The position numbers and the translations under genes were made by a program. From the NCBI GenBank assembly GCA_024304875.1, contig JAMWZF010000045.1, positions 8,527-13,683 on the forward strand: 5,157 bases of DNA, given 5' to 3'. Below are positions 1 to 5,157 of this stretch, in pieces (positions within the stretch are counted from its first letter, which is position 1; the number at the start of each line of letters is the position of its first letter). The stretch comes from Paracoccaceae bacterium. Its GTDB lineage: Bacteria > Pseudomonadota > Alphaproteobacteria > Rhodobacterales > Rhodobacteraceae. Below the pieces are notes generated by a model. That model did no database searches. It saw only the letters and a program-made list of their open reading frames with translations, and was not told the origin of the DNA.

Positions 1-297
1 GCGCCCGCCGCTTTCGCCCACCTGGGTGCGGATATGGCGGACAAAGCCGTAACCGCGGATCAGGGCGTATTGTGCCGCGGCACAATCGGCATAGCGGGTG
101 ACGGCGTCCTGGGTCGGCGCGCCGCTCACGGCGAGGTTGAAGTTCACCAGGTTGCCGTCCAGCAGACGGGTCTCGATCCCCTCGTAGGTCGGCGTGGCAC
201 CGGTCGCGGGAACGCCGGCGGCGGGCGCCGTCTGGCACCCTGCAAGGCTCATGCATCCCATCATCGCCGCCATGCCCAGACGCACTCCCCTCGTCAC
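1..297 (-). CDS. Putative lipoprotein encoded in the nuo cluster, translationally coupled to nuoG (partial, 3' end outside window)
   Basis: Seen: 99 codons are open to the left edge on the minus strand. Starting at the GTG whose last three bases sit in the nuoG stop (GTGA overlap), the N-terminus has Arg at residues 3 and 6, a short hydrophobic stretch and a lipobox L18-A-G-C21, followed by Gln22. This fits cleavage by signal peptidase II, lipidation of Cys21 and, with no Asp at +2, sorting to the outer membrane. A Thr/Ala/Pro-rich linker follows, then a more ordered part with a YADCAAAQYALIRGYGF-like block (about residues 68-84). Other in-frame starts are a GTG at 283-285 and an ATG at 271-273; the GTGA overlap and the extra positive charge favour 297. 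Known: complex I clusters of Rhodobacteraceae and Paracoccus carry unidentified reading frames between core subunits, and I recall a similar lipoprotein between nuoG and nuoH. Inferred: co-expressed with complex I; possible accessory role. Function unknown. Confidence 0.8.
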   Translation of the reverse strand, partial: MTRGVRLGMAAMMGCMSLAGCQTAPAAGVPATGATPTYEGIETRLLDGNLVNFNLAVSGAPTQDAVTRYADCAAAQYALIRGYGFVRHIRTQVGESGGR

Positions 298-2303
298 TCC
301 GCCGCCAGCTGCGTGCCGGCCCGGTCGCTGGCCATCTTGCTCAGCTCGGCCATCACCGCGCTGGCGCGGGCGATCGGGTTGGTCAGGTAGAAATCGCGCA
401 CCGCCGGAGCGAAGTCGCCGCTGCCGAGGTCGCCGCCCTCGGGCCGCTCCCAGGTGTTGGCGACGACCTGGTCGATCTCCGCCAGAAGGGGGACCGCCTC
501 GATCAGGGCCTGGCGCAGCTGGGCCAGGCTGTCGTACGGCAGCGTCGCGTCAAGTTCGCCCGACAACGCCCTGAGAATGGACCAGTTTTCCTTGGCCTCG
601 CCCGGCGCGAAGCCGGTCCGCATGGCCAGCTGGGGCCGGCCTTCGGTGTTGACGAAAAGGCCGTTCTCCTCGGTCCAGGCGGCGCCCGGCAGGATCACGT
701 CGGCGCGGTGCGCGCCCCGGTCGCCGTGCGACCCCTGGTAGATGACGAAGGCGCCGGTTGGGATCTCCACTTCGTCCGCGCCGAGGTTGTAGATCACGTC
801 GCCCTTCAGCGCGGCGGCAATCCCGCCGTCGCAGGTCGCATCCACGTCCATCGCGCCGACGCGGCTGGCGGCGGTGTGCAGGATCAGCAGCTTCGATCCA
901 CCGGCCTCGGCGACCTGCATGGCCTGGGCCAGAACGGCGGCCCCGGTCTCGCCGGTCAGCGCACCCTGGCCCACGACGACAACGCCGCCGGCATCGGCCC
1001 GCTCGGCCTTGGCAAGATCGGCCAGAGCCTCGCGGCCGGTGCCGAGATGCTCATAATCGTAGGTCAGGTCCTCGGCCGCGCCGATCACGCTGATCCGGGC
1101 GCCGTGCAACCAGGCCTTGCGGATGCGGGCGTTCAGCACCGGCGCCTCGGCCCGGGGGTTGGTGCCGATCAGGACGATGGACTTGGCGGTGTCGATATCC
1201 TCGACGGCGGCGGTTCCGGCATAACCCGACCGGTTCCCGGCGGGCAGCGCCGCGCCATCGGTCCGGCATTCCACCTGGCCGCCCTGCCCCTCGATCAGAT
1301 GCTTGAGGGCGAATGCCGCCTCGACCGGGGCCAGGTCACCGACAAGGCCGGTCAGGTTCGACGCGCCGCGGATCTTCTCGGCCGCCACCTGCAGCGCCTC
1401 GCCCCAGGAGGCGGGGCGCAGCTTGCCGTTCTCGCGGACATACGGCTTGTCCAGCCGCTGGCGGCGCAACCCGTCCCAGACGAAGCGGGTCTTGTCCGAA
1501 ATCCACTCCTCGTTCACCCCGTCGTGGTTGCGGGGGAGGATGCGCATGACCTCGCGCCCCTTGGTGTCCACGCGGATGTTGGAGCCGAGGGCATCCATCA
1601 CGTCGATGGTCTCGGTCTTGGTCAGCTCCCACGGGCGGGCGGTGAAGGCGTAGGGCTTCGACACCAGCGCGCCCACCGGGCAGAGGTCGATGATGTTTCC
1701 CTGCAGGTTCGAATCGAGCGTCTGGTCGAGGTAGGCGGTGATCTCGCTGTCCTCGCCGCGGCCGGTCTGGCCCATCGTCGTGATGCCCGCGACCTCGGTC
1801 GTGAAACGCACGCAGCGGGTGCACGAGATGCAGCGGGTCATGTGCGTCTCGACCAGCGGGCCGAGGTCGAGGTCGAGGGCGGCGCGCTTGGGCTCGCGGT
1901 AGCGCGAGAAGTCGACGCCATAGGCCATCGCCTGGTCCTGAAGGTCGCATTCGCCGCCCTGGTCGCAGATCGGGCAGTCGAGCGGGTGGTTGATGAGCAG
2001 GAACTCCATCACCCCCTCCCGGGCCTTCTTGACCATGGGGGAGTTGGTCTTGACCACCGGCGGCTCGCCGTCTTTGCCGGGGCGGAGGTCCTTGACCTGC
2101 ATGGCGCAGGAGGCCGCGGGCTTGGGCGGGCCGCCCACCACCTCGACGAGGCACATCCGGCAGTTGCCGGCGATGCTGAGGCGCTCGTGGTAGCAGAAGC
2201 GGGGGATCTCGATGCCGGCGTGTTCGCAGGCCTGGATCAGGGTCATCGCCCCCGGGACTTCCAGCTCGACCCCGTCGATGACGACCTTGCGCAAGTCGGA
2301 CAT
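294..2303 (-). CDS. nuoG: NADH-quinone oxidoreductase subunit G (complex I, 75-kDa subunit homologue)
   Basis: Large iron-sulfur subunit of the complex I peripheral arm. It passes electrons from the NuoE/NuoF NADH module through a cluster chain towards NuoB/NuoI and quinone at the cytoplasmic face of the inner membrane. Seen in the 669-aa product: an N-terminal 2Fe-2S ferredoxin domain with Cys37, Cys48, Cys51, Cys66 (cluster N1b); His106, Cys110, Cys113, Cys119 in an HxxxCxxCxxxxxC motif (N5); Cys158, Cys161, Cys164, Cys208 (N4); then a molybdopterin-oxidoreductase-like domain from about residue 220, a catalytic fold kept without Mo in this family. No cysteines occur in the stretch just after Cys208, so the N7 cluster of E. 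coli and Thermus is absent, as in mitochondria and alphaproteobacteria. Length is normal. The start is supported by GGGAG at 2313-2317, nine bases upstream. The stop overlaps the lipoprotein start. A gap of 209 bp separates it from the upstream DUF5333-like gene, so it may have its own promoter. Confidence 0.97.
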   Translation of the reverse strand: MSDLRKVVIDGVELEVPGAMTLIQACEHAGIEIPRFCYHERLSIAGNCRMCLVEVVGGPPKPAASCAMQVKDLRPGKDGEPPVVKTNSPMVKKAREGVMEFLLINHPLDCPICDQGGECDLQDQAMAYGVDFSRYREPKRAALDLDLGPLVETHMTRCISCTRCVRFTTEVAGITTMGQTGRGEDSEITAYLDQTLDSNLQGNIIDLCPVGALVSKPYAFTARPWELTKTETIDVMDALGSNIRVDTKGREVMRILPRNHDGVNEEWISDKTRFVWDGLRRQRLDKPYVRENGKLRPASWGEALQVAAEKIRGASNLTGLVGDLAPVEAAFALKHLIEGQGGQVECRTDGAALPAGNRSGYAGTAAVEDIDTAKSIVLIGTNPRAEAPVLNARIRKAWLHGARISVIGAAEDLTYDYEHLGTGREALADLAKAERADAGGVVVVGQGALTGETGAAVLAQAMQVAEAGGSKLLILHTAASRVGAMDVDATCDGGIAAALKGDVIYNLGADEVEIPTGAFVIYQGSHGDRGAHRADVILPGAAWTEENGLFVNTEGRPQLAMRTGFAPGEAKENWSILRALSGELDATLPYDSLAQLRQALIEAVPLLAEIDQVVANTWERPEGGDLGSGDFAPAVRDFYLTNPIARASAVMAELSKMASDRAGTQLAAE

Positions 2304-2448
2304 GGCGCGCGTCTCCCGTTGCTCGTCGGCTCATGTGCAGGCGGCGGAGGAGTGACCCGCCAGGCTGCGCTTCCGGGGCCTTCTAACGCGGGTCGTCAGG
2401 GAGTGAAAGGGACTTTGCCGTCGCAGCATGCTTGGGCAAAACCGGAAG

Positions 2449-2470
2449 AACCGGGCACCTTGGCCCGGTT
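2449..2470 (-). terminator. Hairpin between the DUF5333-like gene and nuoG; possible terminator or attenuator
   Basis: A perfect 8-bp inverted repeat, AACCGGGC at 2449-2456 and GCCCGGTT at 2463-2470, encloses a 6-base loop. On the minus strand it lies about 42 bases after the stop of the upstream gene and about 145 bases before nuoG. The bases that follow on that strand (TTCTTCC, then a run of four T) make only a weak U-tract. It could be a partial terminator that separates the two genes or simply a stabilising hairpin. Its distal arm shares two bases with the adjacent TTAA motif. Confidence 0.35.
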
Positions 2471-2483
2471 AACCCACCGTTAA
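2469..2483. promoter_or_regulatory. Candidate CtrA-binding site (TTAA-N7-TTAA) upstream of nuoG
   Basis: TTAA at 2469-2472 and TTAA at 2480-2483 are separated by exactly seven bases (CCCACCG). This matches the full consensus of CtrA, the response regulator that controls cell-cycle, motility and gene-transfer-agent genes in alphaproteobacteria. A GANTC site (GAATC, 2491-2495), the target of the CcrM methylase that often goes with CtrA-controlled promoters, lies eight bases beyond. AT-rich tetramers at this spacing are rare by chance in such GC-rich DNA. The site is 166 bases upstream of the nuoG start and 30 bases past the stop of the preceding gene, so nuoG is the only gene placed to be its target. 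Binding is inferred from the motif only. Confidence 0.4.
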
Positions 2484-2512
2484 CGCTTTCGAATCGCGCG
2501 GCGATGCGGCGC

Positions 2513-2902
2513 TCAGCGCAGAAGCCGGCCAGTCTGGGTCCCGGCGGCCATTTCGGCCCGGCCGACGGTGCAGAAGGTCTCGGGCTGGCCCTCGACGGCA
2601 CCCTTGTCGGCCAGACGGCCCTCCGCGACGGCGATCAGGCGGCGCTCCTCGGCCTTGTCCTCGAGGTAGGCGTTGATCTGGCTTTCGCTGTAGCCCATCT
2701 CGCGCGCCCGCTCCTTGAGGCCGAACAGGAAGTTGATCCCCTGGATCCGGCGCGCATCGAGGCTGTCGCACCGCTCGGCGATGCGGACCGCCATGCCGGT
2801 GGCGATCAGTCCTTCCGAGATCTCGGCCTCGTCCCTGAGGTTGCCCTGCGCTGCGGCGGAGGTGGCGCCCAGAAGGGCGGCGGCGAGGAAAATGGATCGC
2901 AT
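2513..2902 (-). CDS. Small secreted protein of the DUF5333 type, nuo-associated
   Basis: 129-aa product of unknown function. Seen: a clear Sec signal peptide (Met-Arg, a hydrophobic core over residues 4-13, then Ala-Ala-Ala before Gln19), giving a mature periplasmic protein of about 110 residues. The mature part is mostly helical in character and charged, with two cysteines only (Cys45 and Cys111), which could form a disulfide in the periplasm. The C-terminus has a VGRAEMAAGTQTGRLLR block that I recognise from small proteins annotated DUF5333 next to nuoG in Rhodobacteraceae; that recognition is from memory. A GGGAC at 2909-2913, six bases before the ATG, serves as ribosome binding site. It precedes nuoG on the same strand but with a 209-bp gap that holds a hairpin and a CtrA-like motif, so co-transcription is uncertain. 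Upstream, instead of nuoF, lies a divergent gene. A role in complex I assembly or in the periplasm is possible but not shown. Confidence 0.8.
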   Translation of the reverse strand: MRSIFLAAALLGATSAAAQGNLRDEAEISEGLIATGMAVRIAERCDSLDARRIQGINFLFGLKERAREMGYSESQINAYLEDKAEERRLIAVAEGRLADKGAVEGQPETFCTVGRAEMAAGTQTGRLLR

Positions 2903-3095
2903 GGGTCTGTCCCGTCTGTTCTGATGACTGCTCGGGGGCAGATGTTGGCCCGGGGTCCGGGATATTCAATAACAGGGGGCCGCTATCGGCAGGCCGTCGC
3001 CGGCGCGATGCGGCTTGATCCGGGTGCCGCCTTCGGCAATGGTCGCGCCAGGGGCCCCGCGACCGCGCCCCGTGAGGCCAAGGCCCGAGCGTCGC
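2903..3095. promoter_or_regulatory. Divergent intergenic region, presumed promoters for both sides
   Basis: This stretch lies between the minus-strand DUF5333-like gene and the plus-strand sulfurtransferase fragment, so it must hold the start signals for both units. Its only AT-rich patch is at 2962-2972 (ATATTCAATAA). On the minus strand, TTGAAT (2965-2970) followed after 17 bases by AACATC gives a loose sigma-70-like pair pointing at the DUF5333-like gene. On the plus strand, TTGGCC (2945-2950) with CAATAA (2967-2972) at 16-base spacing is an equally loose pair. Neither is strong. A small CCCGG/CCGGG inverted repeat sits at 2949-2961. No RNA gene was recognised. Confidence 0.3.
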
Positions 3096-3284
3096 ATGTT
3101 TGACCTGAGCCCGGGAGACATGCCCTTGCCCGTGCCCGACACCATGACCCCCGCCCAGCGGCTGCGCCTGATCGGCACGCCCGAGGTCCCGGCCCTCGTC
3201 GACGTCTCGACCGACGCCGATGTCGAGGCCGGCACCCACCCGATCCCCGGCGCGGTCCGGCACCCGCACACCGACCGCAACCAG

Positions 3285-3366
3285 CCGAAGGATGGGTATC
3301 GGCGCCAGCCCGAAGCCAAAAGAGCCTGCGCTGCCGCTTCGGGCTGGCCCAAATACTCACCTTCGG
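3285..3366. repeat. 82-bp imperfect palindrome (REP/MITE-like element) inside the truncated gene
   Basis: Seen: the left arm 3285-3316 and right arm 3336-3366 are reverse complements over nearly their full length. The inner 13 bp are perfect (GCCAGCCCGAAGC at 3304-3316 against 3336-3348). The outer part pairs CCGAAGG (3285-3291) with CCTTCGG (3360-3366) and GGGTAT with ATACTC with one wobble, one bulged A (3292) and three mismatches between. The loop is 19 bases. Read on the minus strand, the right arm gives CCGAAGGTGAGTATTTGG, which resembles a GAGTATTT-containing motif that I recall at gene ends in many Rhodobacteraceae. The element is then two such motifs facing each other, as in REP/BIME pairs. 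Inferred: a dispersed palindromic element that entered, or came with, the broken sulfurtransferase gene. Confidence 0.7.
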
Positions 3367-3421
3367 GAGTCCGGCCCGCCGCCCGCGGACCGGCAGCGAA
3401 CGAGCCGGTCAGGCAGGACTC
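3367..3421. repeat. Second nested inverted repeat directly before chrA
   Basis: Outer arms GAGTCC (3367-3372) and GGACTC (3416-3421) are perfect complements. Inside them GACCGGC (3388-3394) and GCCGGTC (3404-3410) form a perfect 7-bp stem with a 9-base loop. It abuts the 82-bp palindrome, so the 137 bases from 3285 to 3421 can fold into two consecutive hairpins that end 21 bases before the chrA start. It may be part of the same inserted element or a structured mRNA leader. There is no T-run after it, so it is not an obvious terminator. Confidence 0.45.
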
Positions 3422-3442
3422 GCCCCGTCCTCCGGTGGCGGC

Positions 3443-4693
3443 ATGATCCCGCTCTCCGATCTCACCCGCGTCTTCGGACGCATCGGCCTTCTGTCCTTCG
3501 GCGGCCCGGCGGCGCAGATCGCGCTGATGCACCGGGAACTGGTGGACGCGCGCCCCTGGCTGACCGAGGCGCAGTTCCTCCGGGCGCTGTCCTTCTGCAT
3601 GCTGCTGCCCGGACCCGAGGCGATGCAACTGGCGACCTACGCCGGCTGGCGGCTGCGCGGCATCCCCGGCGGGCTGCTCGCGGGCGGCCTCTTCGTCCTG
3701 CCGGGCGCGGCGGTGATCCTCTGCCTGGCGCTCCTTTACCTCTCCTACGGCGACCTGCCCCTGGTCCAGTGGGCCTTCCTCGGCATCAAGGCCGCCGTCG
3801 TCATGGTCGTGGTGCAGGCGATCCTCAAGCTGTCGAAGCGGGCGCTCGAGGGGCGCGGGGGCGTGGTGCTGGCGGTCCTCGCCTTCCTGGGCCTGTTCCT
3901 CTTCGACCTGCCCTTCCCGCTCATCGTCGGCCTCGCCGCGCTCTGGGGGGCCGTCACCTGCACCGACCCGCCGCGGGAGGCGCCGCCGGCCGATCTCTCC
4001 CGCTCGCTGACGCCGCTGCTGATCGGCCTCGGGCTCTGGCTCGGGCCCGTGGCGGCGCTGGCGGTGCTCGAAGGCGGCTTCTTCACCGACCTCGGCCTGT
4101 TCTTCTCCAAGCTCGCCGTCGTCACCTTCGGCGGCGCCTACGCGGTGCTGGGCTACATGACGCAGGAGGTGGTCACGGGCTACGGCTGGCTGACACCCGA
4201 GGAGATGATCGACGCGCTCGGCCTGGCCGAGACCACACCGGGTCCTCTGATCCTCGTCACCCAGTTCACCGGGCATCTCGCCGGGGCGGCCGAGGGGGGC
4301 CTCGGCACGGCCGTCCTCGCCGGCCTCTTCACGCTCTGGGTCACTTTCGTGCCCTGCTTCACCTGGATCTTCGCCGGCGCCCCGCTGATCGACTGGCTGG
4401 AGGGACAGGTGCGCATCGCCGCGGCGCTCCGGGCGATCACCGCGGCGGTGGTGGGGGTGATCGCGAACCTCTCCCTCTGGTTCGCGGCCCACGTCCTCTT
4501 TGCCGAGGTCGGCACCCTCCAGGCGGGACCCCTGTCCGTTCTCGCCCCAGACCCCGCCAGCCTCTCGCCCCTCGCCCTCGGCCTCTGCGTGCTGGCGGCG
4601 GCGCTGCTGTTCCGGGTCCGGGCCGGGCTCGGCCTCACGCTTCTCGCCTGCGCCCTCGCCGGCCTCGGTGCCGGGCTCGTGATGTCCCCTTGA
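3443..4693 (+). CDS. chrA: Chromate transporter, CHR family, two-domain form
   Basis: Inner-membrane transporter of the chromate ion transporter (CHR) family, which expels chromate from the cytoplasm; some members handle other oxyanions, including sulfate. Seen in the 416-aa product: two homologous halves, the long-chain form. The first (about 1-170) carries the family signatures FGGPAAQ (19-25), a Trp-Leu-Thr-x-x-x-Phe segment (39-45), LLPGPEAMQLATY (54-66) and GGLFVLPGA (81-89). The second (about 215-416) repeats the pattern with VTFGGAYAVL (227-236), GWLTPEEMIDALGLAETTPGPL (248-269), then several hydrophobic helices. The halves are joined by a charged loop rich in Pro near 174-187. Length is normal and nothing appears broken. 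The ATG at 3443 overlaps the stop of the upstream truncated frame (ATGA); there is no strong ribosome binding site, so initiation probably depends on coupling. Two stable hairpins lie just upstream. Transported ion inferred from family only. Confidence 0.93.
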   Translation: MIPLSDLTRVFGRIGLLSFGGPAAQIALMHRELVDARPWLTEAQFLRALSFCMLLPGPEAMQLATYAGWRLRGIPGGLLAGGLFVLPGAAVILCLALLYLSYGDLPLVQWAFLGIKAAVVMVVVQAILKLSKRALEGRGGVVLAVLAFLGLFLFDLPFPLIVGLAALWGAVTCTDPPREAPPADLSRSLTPLLIGLGLWLGPVAALAVLEGGFFTDLGLFFSKLAVVTFGGAYAVLGYMTQEVVTGYGWLTPEEMIDALGLAETTPGPLILVTQFTGHLAGAAEGGLGTAVLAGLFTLWVTFVPCFTWIFAGAPLIDWLEGQVRIAAALRAITAAVVGVIANLSLWFAAHVLFAEVGTLQAGPLSVLAPDPASLSPLALGLCVLAAALLFRVRAGLGLTLLACALAGLGAGLVMSP

Positions 4694-4717
4694 CACTCCC
4701 GCCCATCGGCCCTGAAA

Positions 4718-4732
4718 TCGGCGCCACGCCGA
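4718..4732 (+). terminator. Short hairpin after chrA, weak terminator candidate
   Basis: TCGGCG (4718-4723) and CGCCGA (4727-4732) pair perfectly around a 3-base loop, 24 bases past the chrA stop and 29 bases before the sspB start. No T-run follows, so on its own it is a poor intrinsic terminator; read-through from chrA into sspB is possible. Confidence 0.2.
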
Positions 4733-4761
4733 CGCCACGATCCCCGACCGGAAAGACCGCC

Positions 4762-5157
4762 ATGACGCGCCGTATCGACTACGGAAACCTCATGCACCAG
4801 CACATGCGCAAGCTGATCCAGCAGGTGCTCGAGGATGTCGCGGCCCGGGGTCTTCCGGGGGATCACCACTTCTTCATCACCTTCGACACGATGCATCCGG
4901 ACGTCGAGATCGCCGACTGGCTCTCCGACCGCTACCCCGGCGAGATGACGGTGGTGATGCAGCACTGGTTCGACGGGCTCGAGGTCACGGACGAGGGGTT
5001 CTCGGTCACGCTGAACTTCGGCAACTCGCCCGAGCCGCTTTATATCCCCTGGGATTCGATCAAGACCTTCGTCGACCCCTCGGTCGAATTCGGCCTGCGC
5101 TTCGAGGCCCAGGACGAGGAGGAGGGCGCCAAGCCCGCCGCCCCGAGGCCCGCGCCC
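4762..5157 (+). CDS. sspB: ClpXP adaptor protein SspB, alphaproteobacterial type (partial, 3' end outside window)
   Basis: SspB binds ssrA-tagged and some other substrates and tethers them to the ClpX unfoldase of the ClpXP protease in the cytoplasm. Seen: 132 codons are open to the right edge. The N-terminal helix (IDYGNLMHQHMRKLIQQVL) is followed by the segments GDHHFFITFDT (33-43), MTVVMQHWFDGLEV (62-75), FSVTLNFGN (80-88), LYIPWDSIKTFVDPSVEFGLRF (93-114), which is the full SspB substrate-binding fold (PF04386). From about residue 116 the chain turns acidic and then Ala/Pro-rich. This is the expected flexible linker to the short C-terminal ClpX-binding motif, which would lie beyond the window. 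The start is supported by GGAAAG at 4750-4755, six bases before the ATG. It is 68 bp downstream of chrA on the same strand, with no functional link evident. Confidence 0.92.
   Translation, partial: MTRRIDYGNLMHQHMRKLIQQVLEDVAARGLPGDHHFFITFDTMHPDVEIADWLSDRYPGEMTVVMQHWFDGLEVTDEGFSVTLNFGNSPEPLYIPWDSIKTFVDPSVEFGLRFEAQDEEEGAKPAAPRPAP

Larger units (their letters stand above)
3096..3446 (+). pseudogene. Truncated rhodanese/sulfurtransferase-like gene in front of chrA
   Basis: Seen: translated from 3120, the frame gives an N-terminal rhodanese-type segment: a helix-like MTPAQRLRLIGTPE, the strand ALVDVSTDADVEAG and the loop IPGAVRHPHTD. This matches the first 45 or so residues of rhodanese-domain sulfurtransferases, including the kind fused to or neighbouring ChrB-like chromate resistance proteins. 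Similarity ends at about 3275. The remaining 56 codons are low-complexity Arg/Pro/Ala sequence running through inverted repeats. The second half of a rhodanese, with the catalytic Cys loop, is missing, so the product cannot be an active sulfurtransferase. The start is unclear: ATG at 3096, 3120 or 3144 are all in frame; 3120 has GGGAG only two bases away and none has a good ribosome binding site. The frame stops in an ATGA overlap with chrA, so its translation may still feed ribosomes to chrA. An alternative is a misassembly that collapsed the missing part. Confidence 0.6.

Noticed and set aside
1336..2334. 332-codon minus-strand ORF in another frame of nuoG
   Set aside because: Arg/Pro-rich shadow frame on the same strand as nuoG with no recognisable domain.
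708..2483. 591-codon plus-strand ORF antisense to nuoG
   Set aside because: It mirrors nuoG and has the Gly/Ala/His/Asp-rich, motif-free composition typical of antisense frames in GC-rich genes, whereas nuoG carries all expected cluster ligands.
2304..2512. Extra gene or tRNA in the gap before nuoG
   Set aside because: No frame with a start, ribosome binding site and protein-like sequence fits the gap, and no cloverleaf was seen. Only the hairpin and the TTAA motif stand out.
2432..3103. 223-codon plus-strand ORF antisense to the DUF5333-like gene
   Set aside because: The opposite strand has a convincing signal peptide, ribosome binding site and family-like C-terminus; the antisense product has none of these.
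2966..4738. 590-codon minus-strand ORF covering chrA
   Set aside because: The product is a Glu/Arg/Gln-rich low-complexity chain with no domain, lying opposite a clear membrane transporter. The frame is open as a by-product of codon bias. Only its last 43 codons, outside chrA, are noted separately as a weak candidate.
1..5157. CRISPR array, complete insertion sequence or phage genes
   Set aside because: No regularly spaced direct repeats, no transposase or integrase frame, and no phage-like proteins were seen on either strand.

Overview
The window is very GC-rich and its proteins look alphaproteobacterial, most likely from the Rhodobacteraceae (the Rhodobacter/Paracoccus/Rhodovulum group). 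Three things point there: a complex I NuoG without the extra N7 cluster ligands, small lineage-specific secreted proteins flanking nuoG, and an alpha-type SspB. This placement is by protein recognition, not by any search.

Left half (about 1-2902, minus strand): a piece of the respiratory complex I (nuo) cluster. Read in the direction of transcription it holds a small secreted protein of the DUF5333 type, a 209-bp gap, nuoG (complete, 669 aa), and the start of a lipoprotein gene. The lipoprotein overlaps the nuoG stop codon by four bases (GTGA) and runs off the left edge. The gap before nuoG holds an 8-bp hairpin and a perfect TTAA-N7-TTAA motif, the CtrA consensus of alphaproteobacteria, with a GANTC methylation site beside it.

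Middle (2903-3442): a divergent intergenic region, then the N-terminal part of a rhodanese/sulfurtransferase-like gene. Recognisable similarity stops near 3275. The reading frame then continues through DNA that is almost entirely inverted repeats: an 82-bp imperfect palindrome at 3285-3366, and a second nested hairpin at 3367-3421. It ends in an ATGA overlap with the next gene. I read this as a broken sulfurtransferase gene whose catalytic half was lost and replaced by a palindromic, REP/MITE-like element.

Right half (3443-5157, plus strand): chrA, a complete two-domain chromate transporter of the CHR family, followed after a 68-bp gap by sspB, a ClpXP adaptor gene that is still open at the right edge.

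The nuo genes work together in NADH oxidation at the inner membrane. The truncated sulfurtransferase and chrA look like the remains of a chromate or oxyanion export module. sspB is a housekeeping proteolysis gene with no clear link to either. No wholly new system is evident. The most unusual parts are the palindrome-invaded chrA leader and the possible CtrA site before nuoG.
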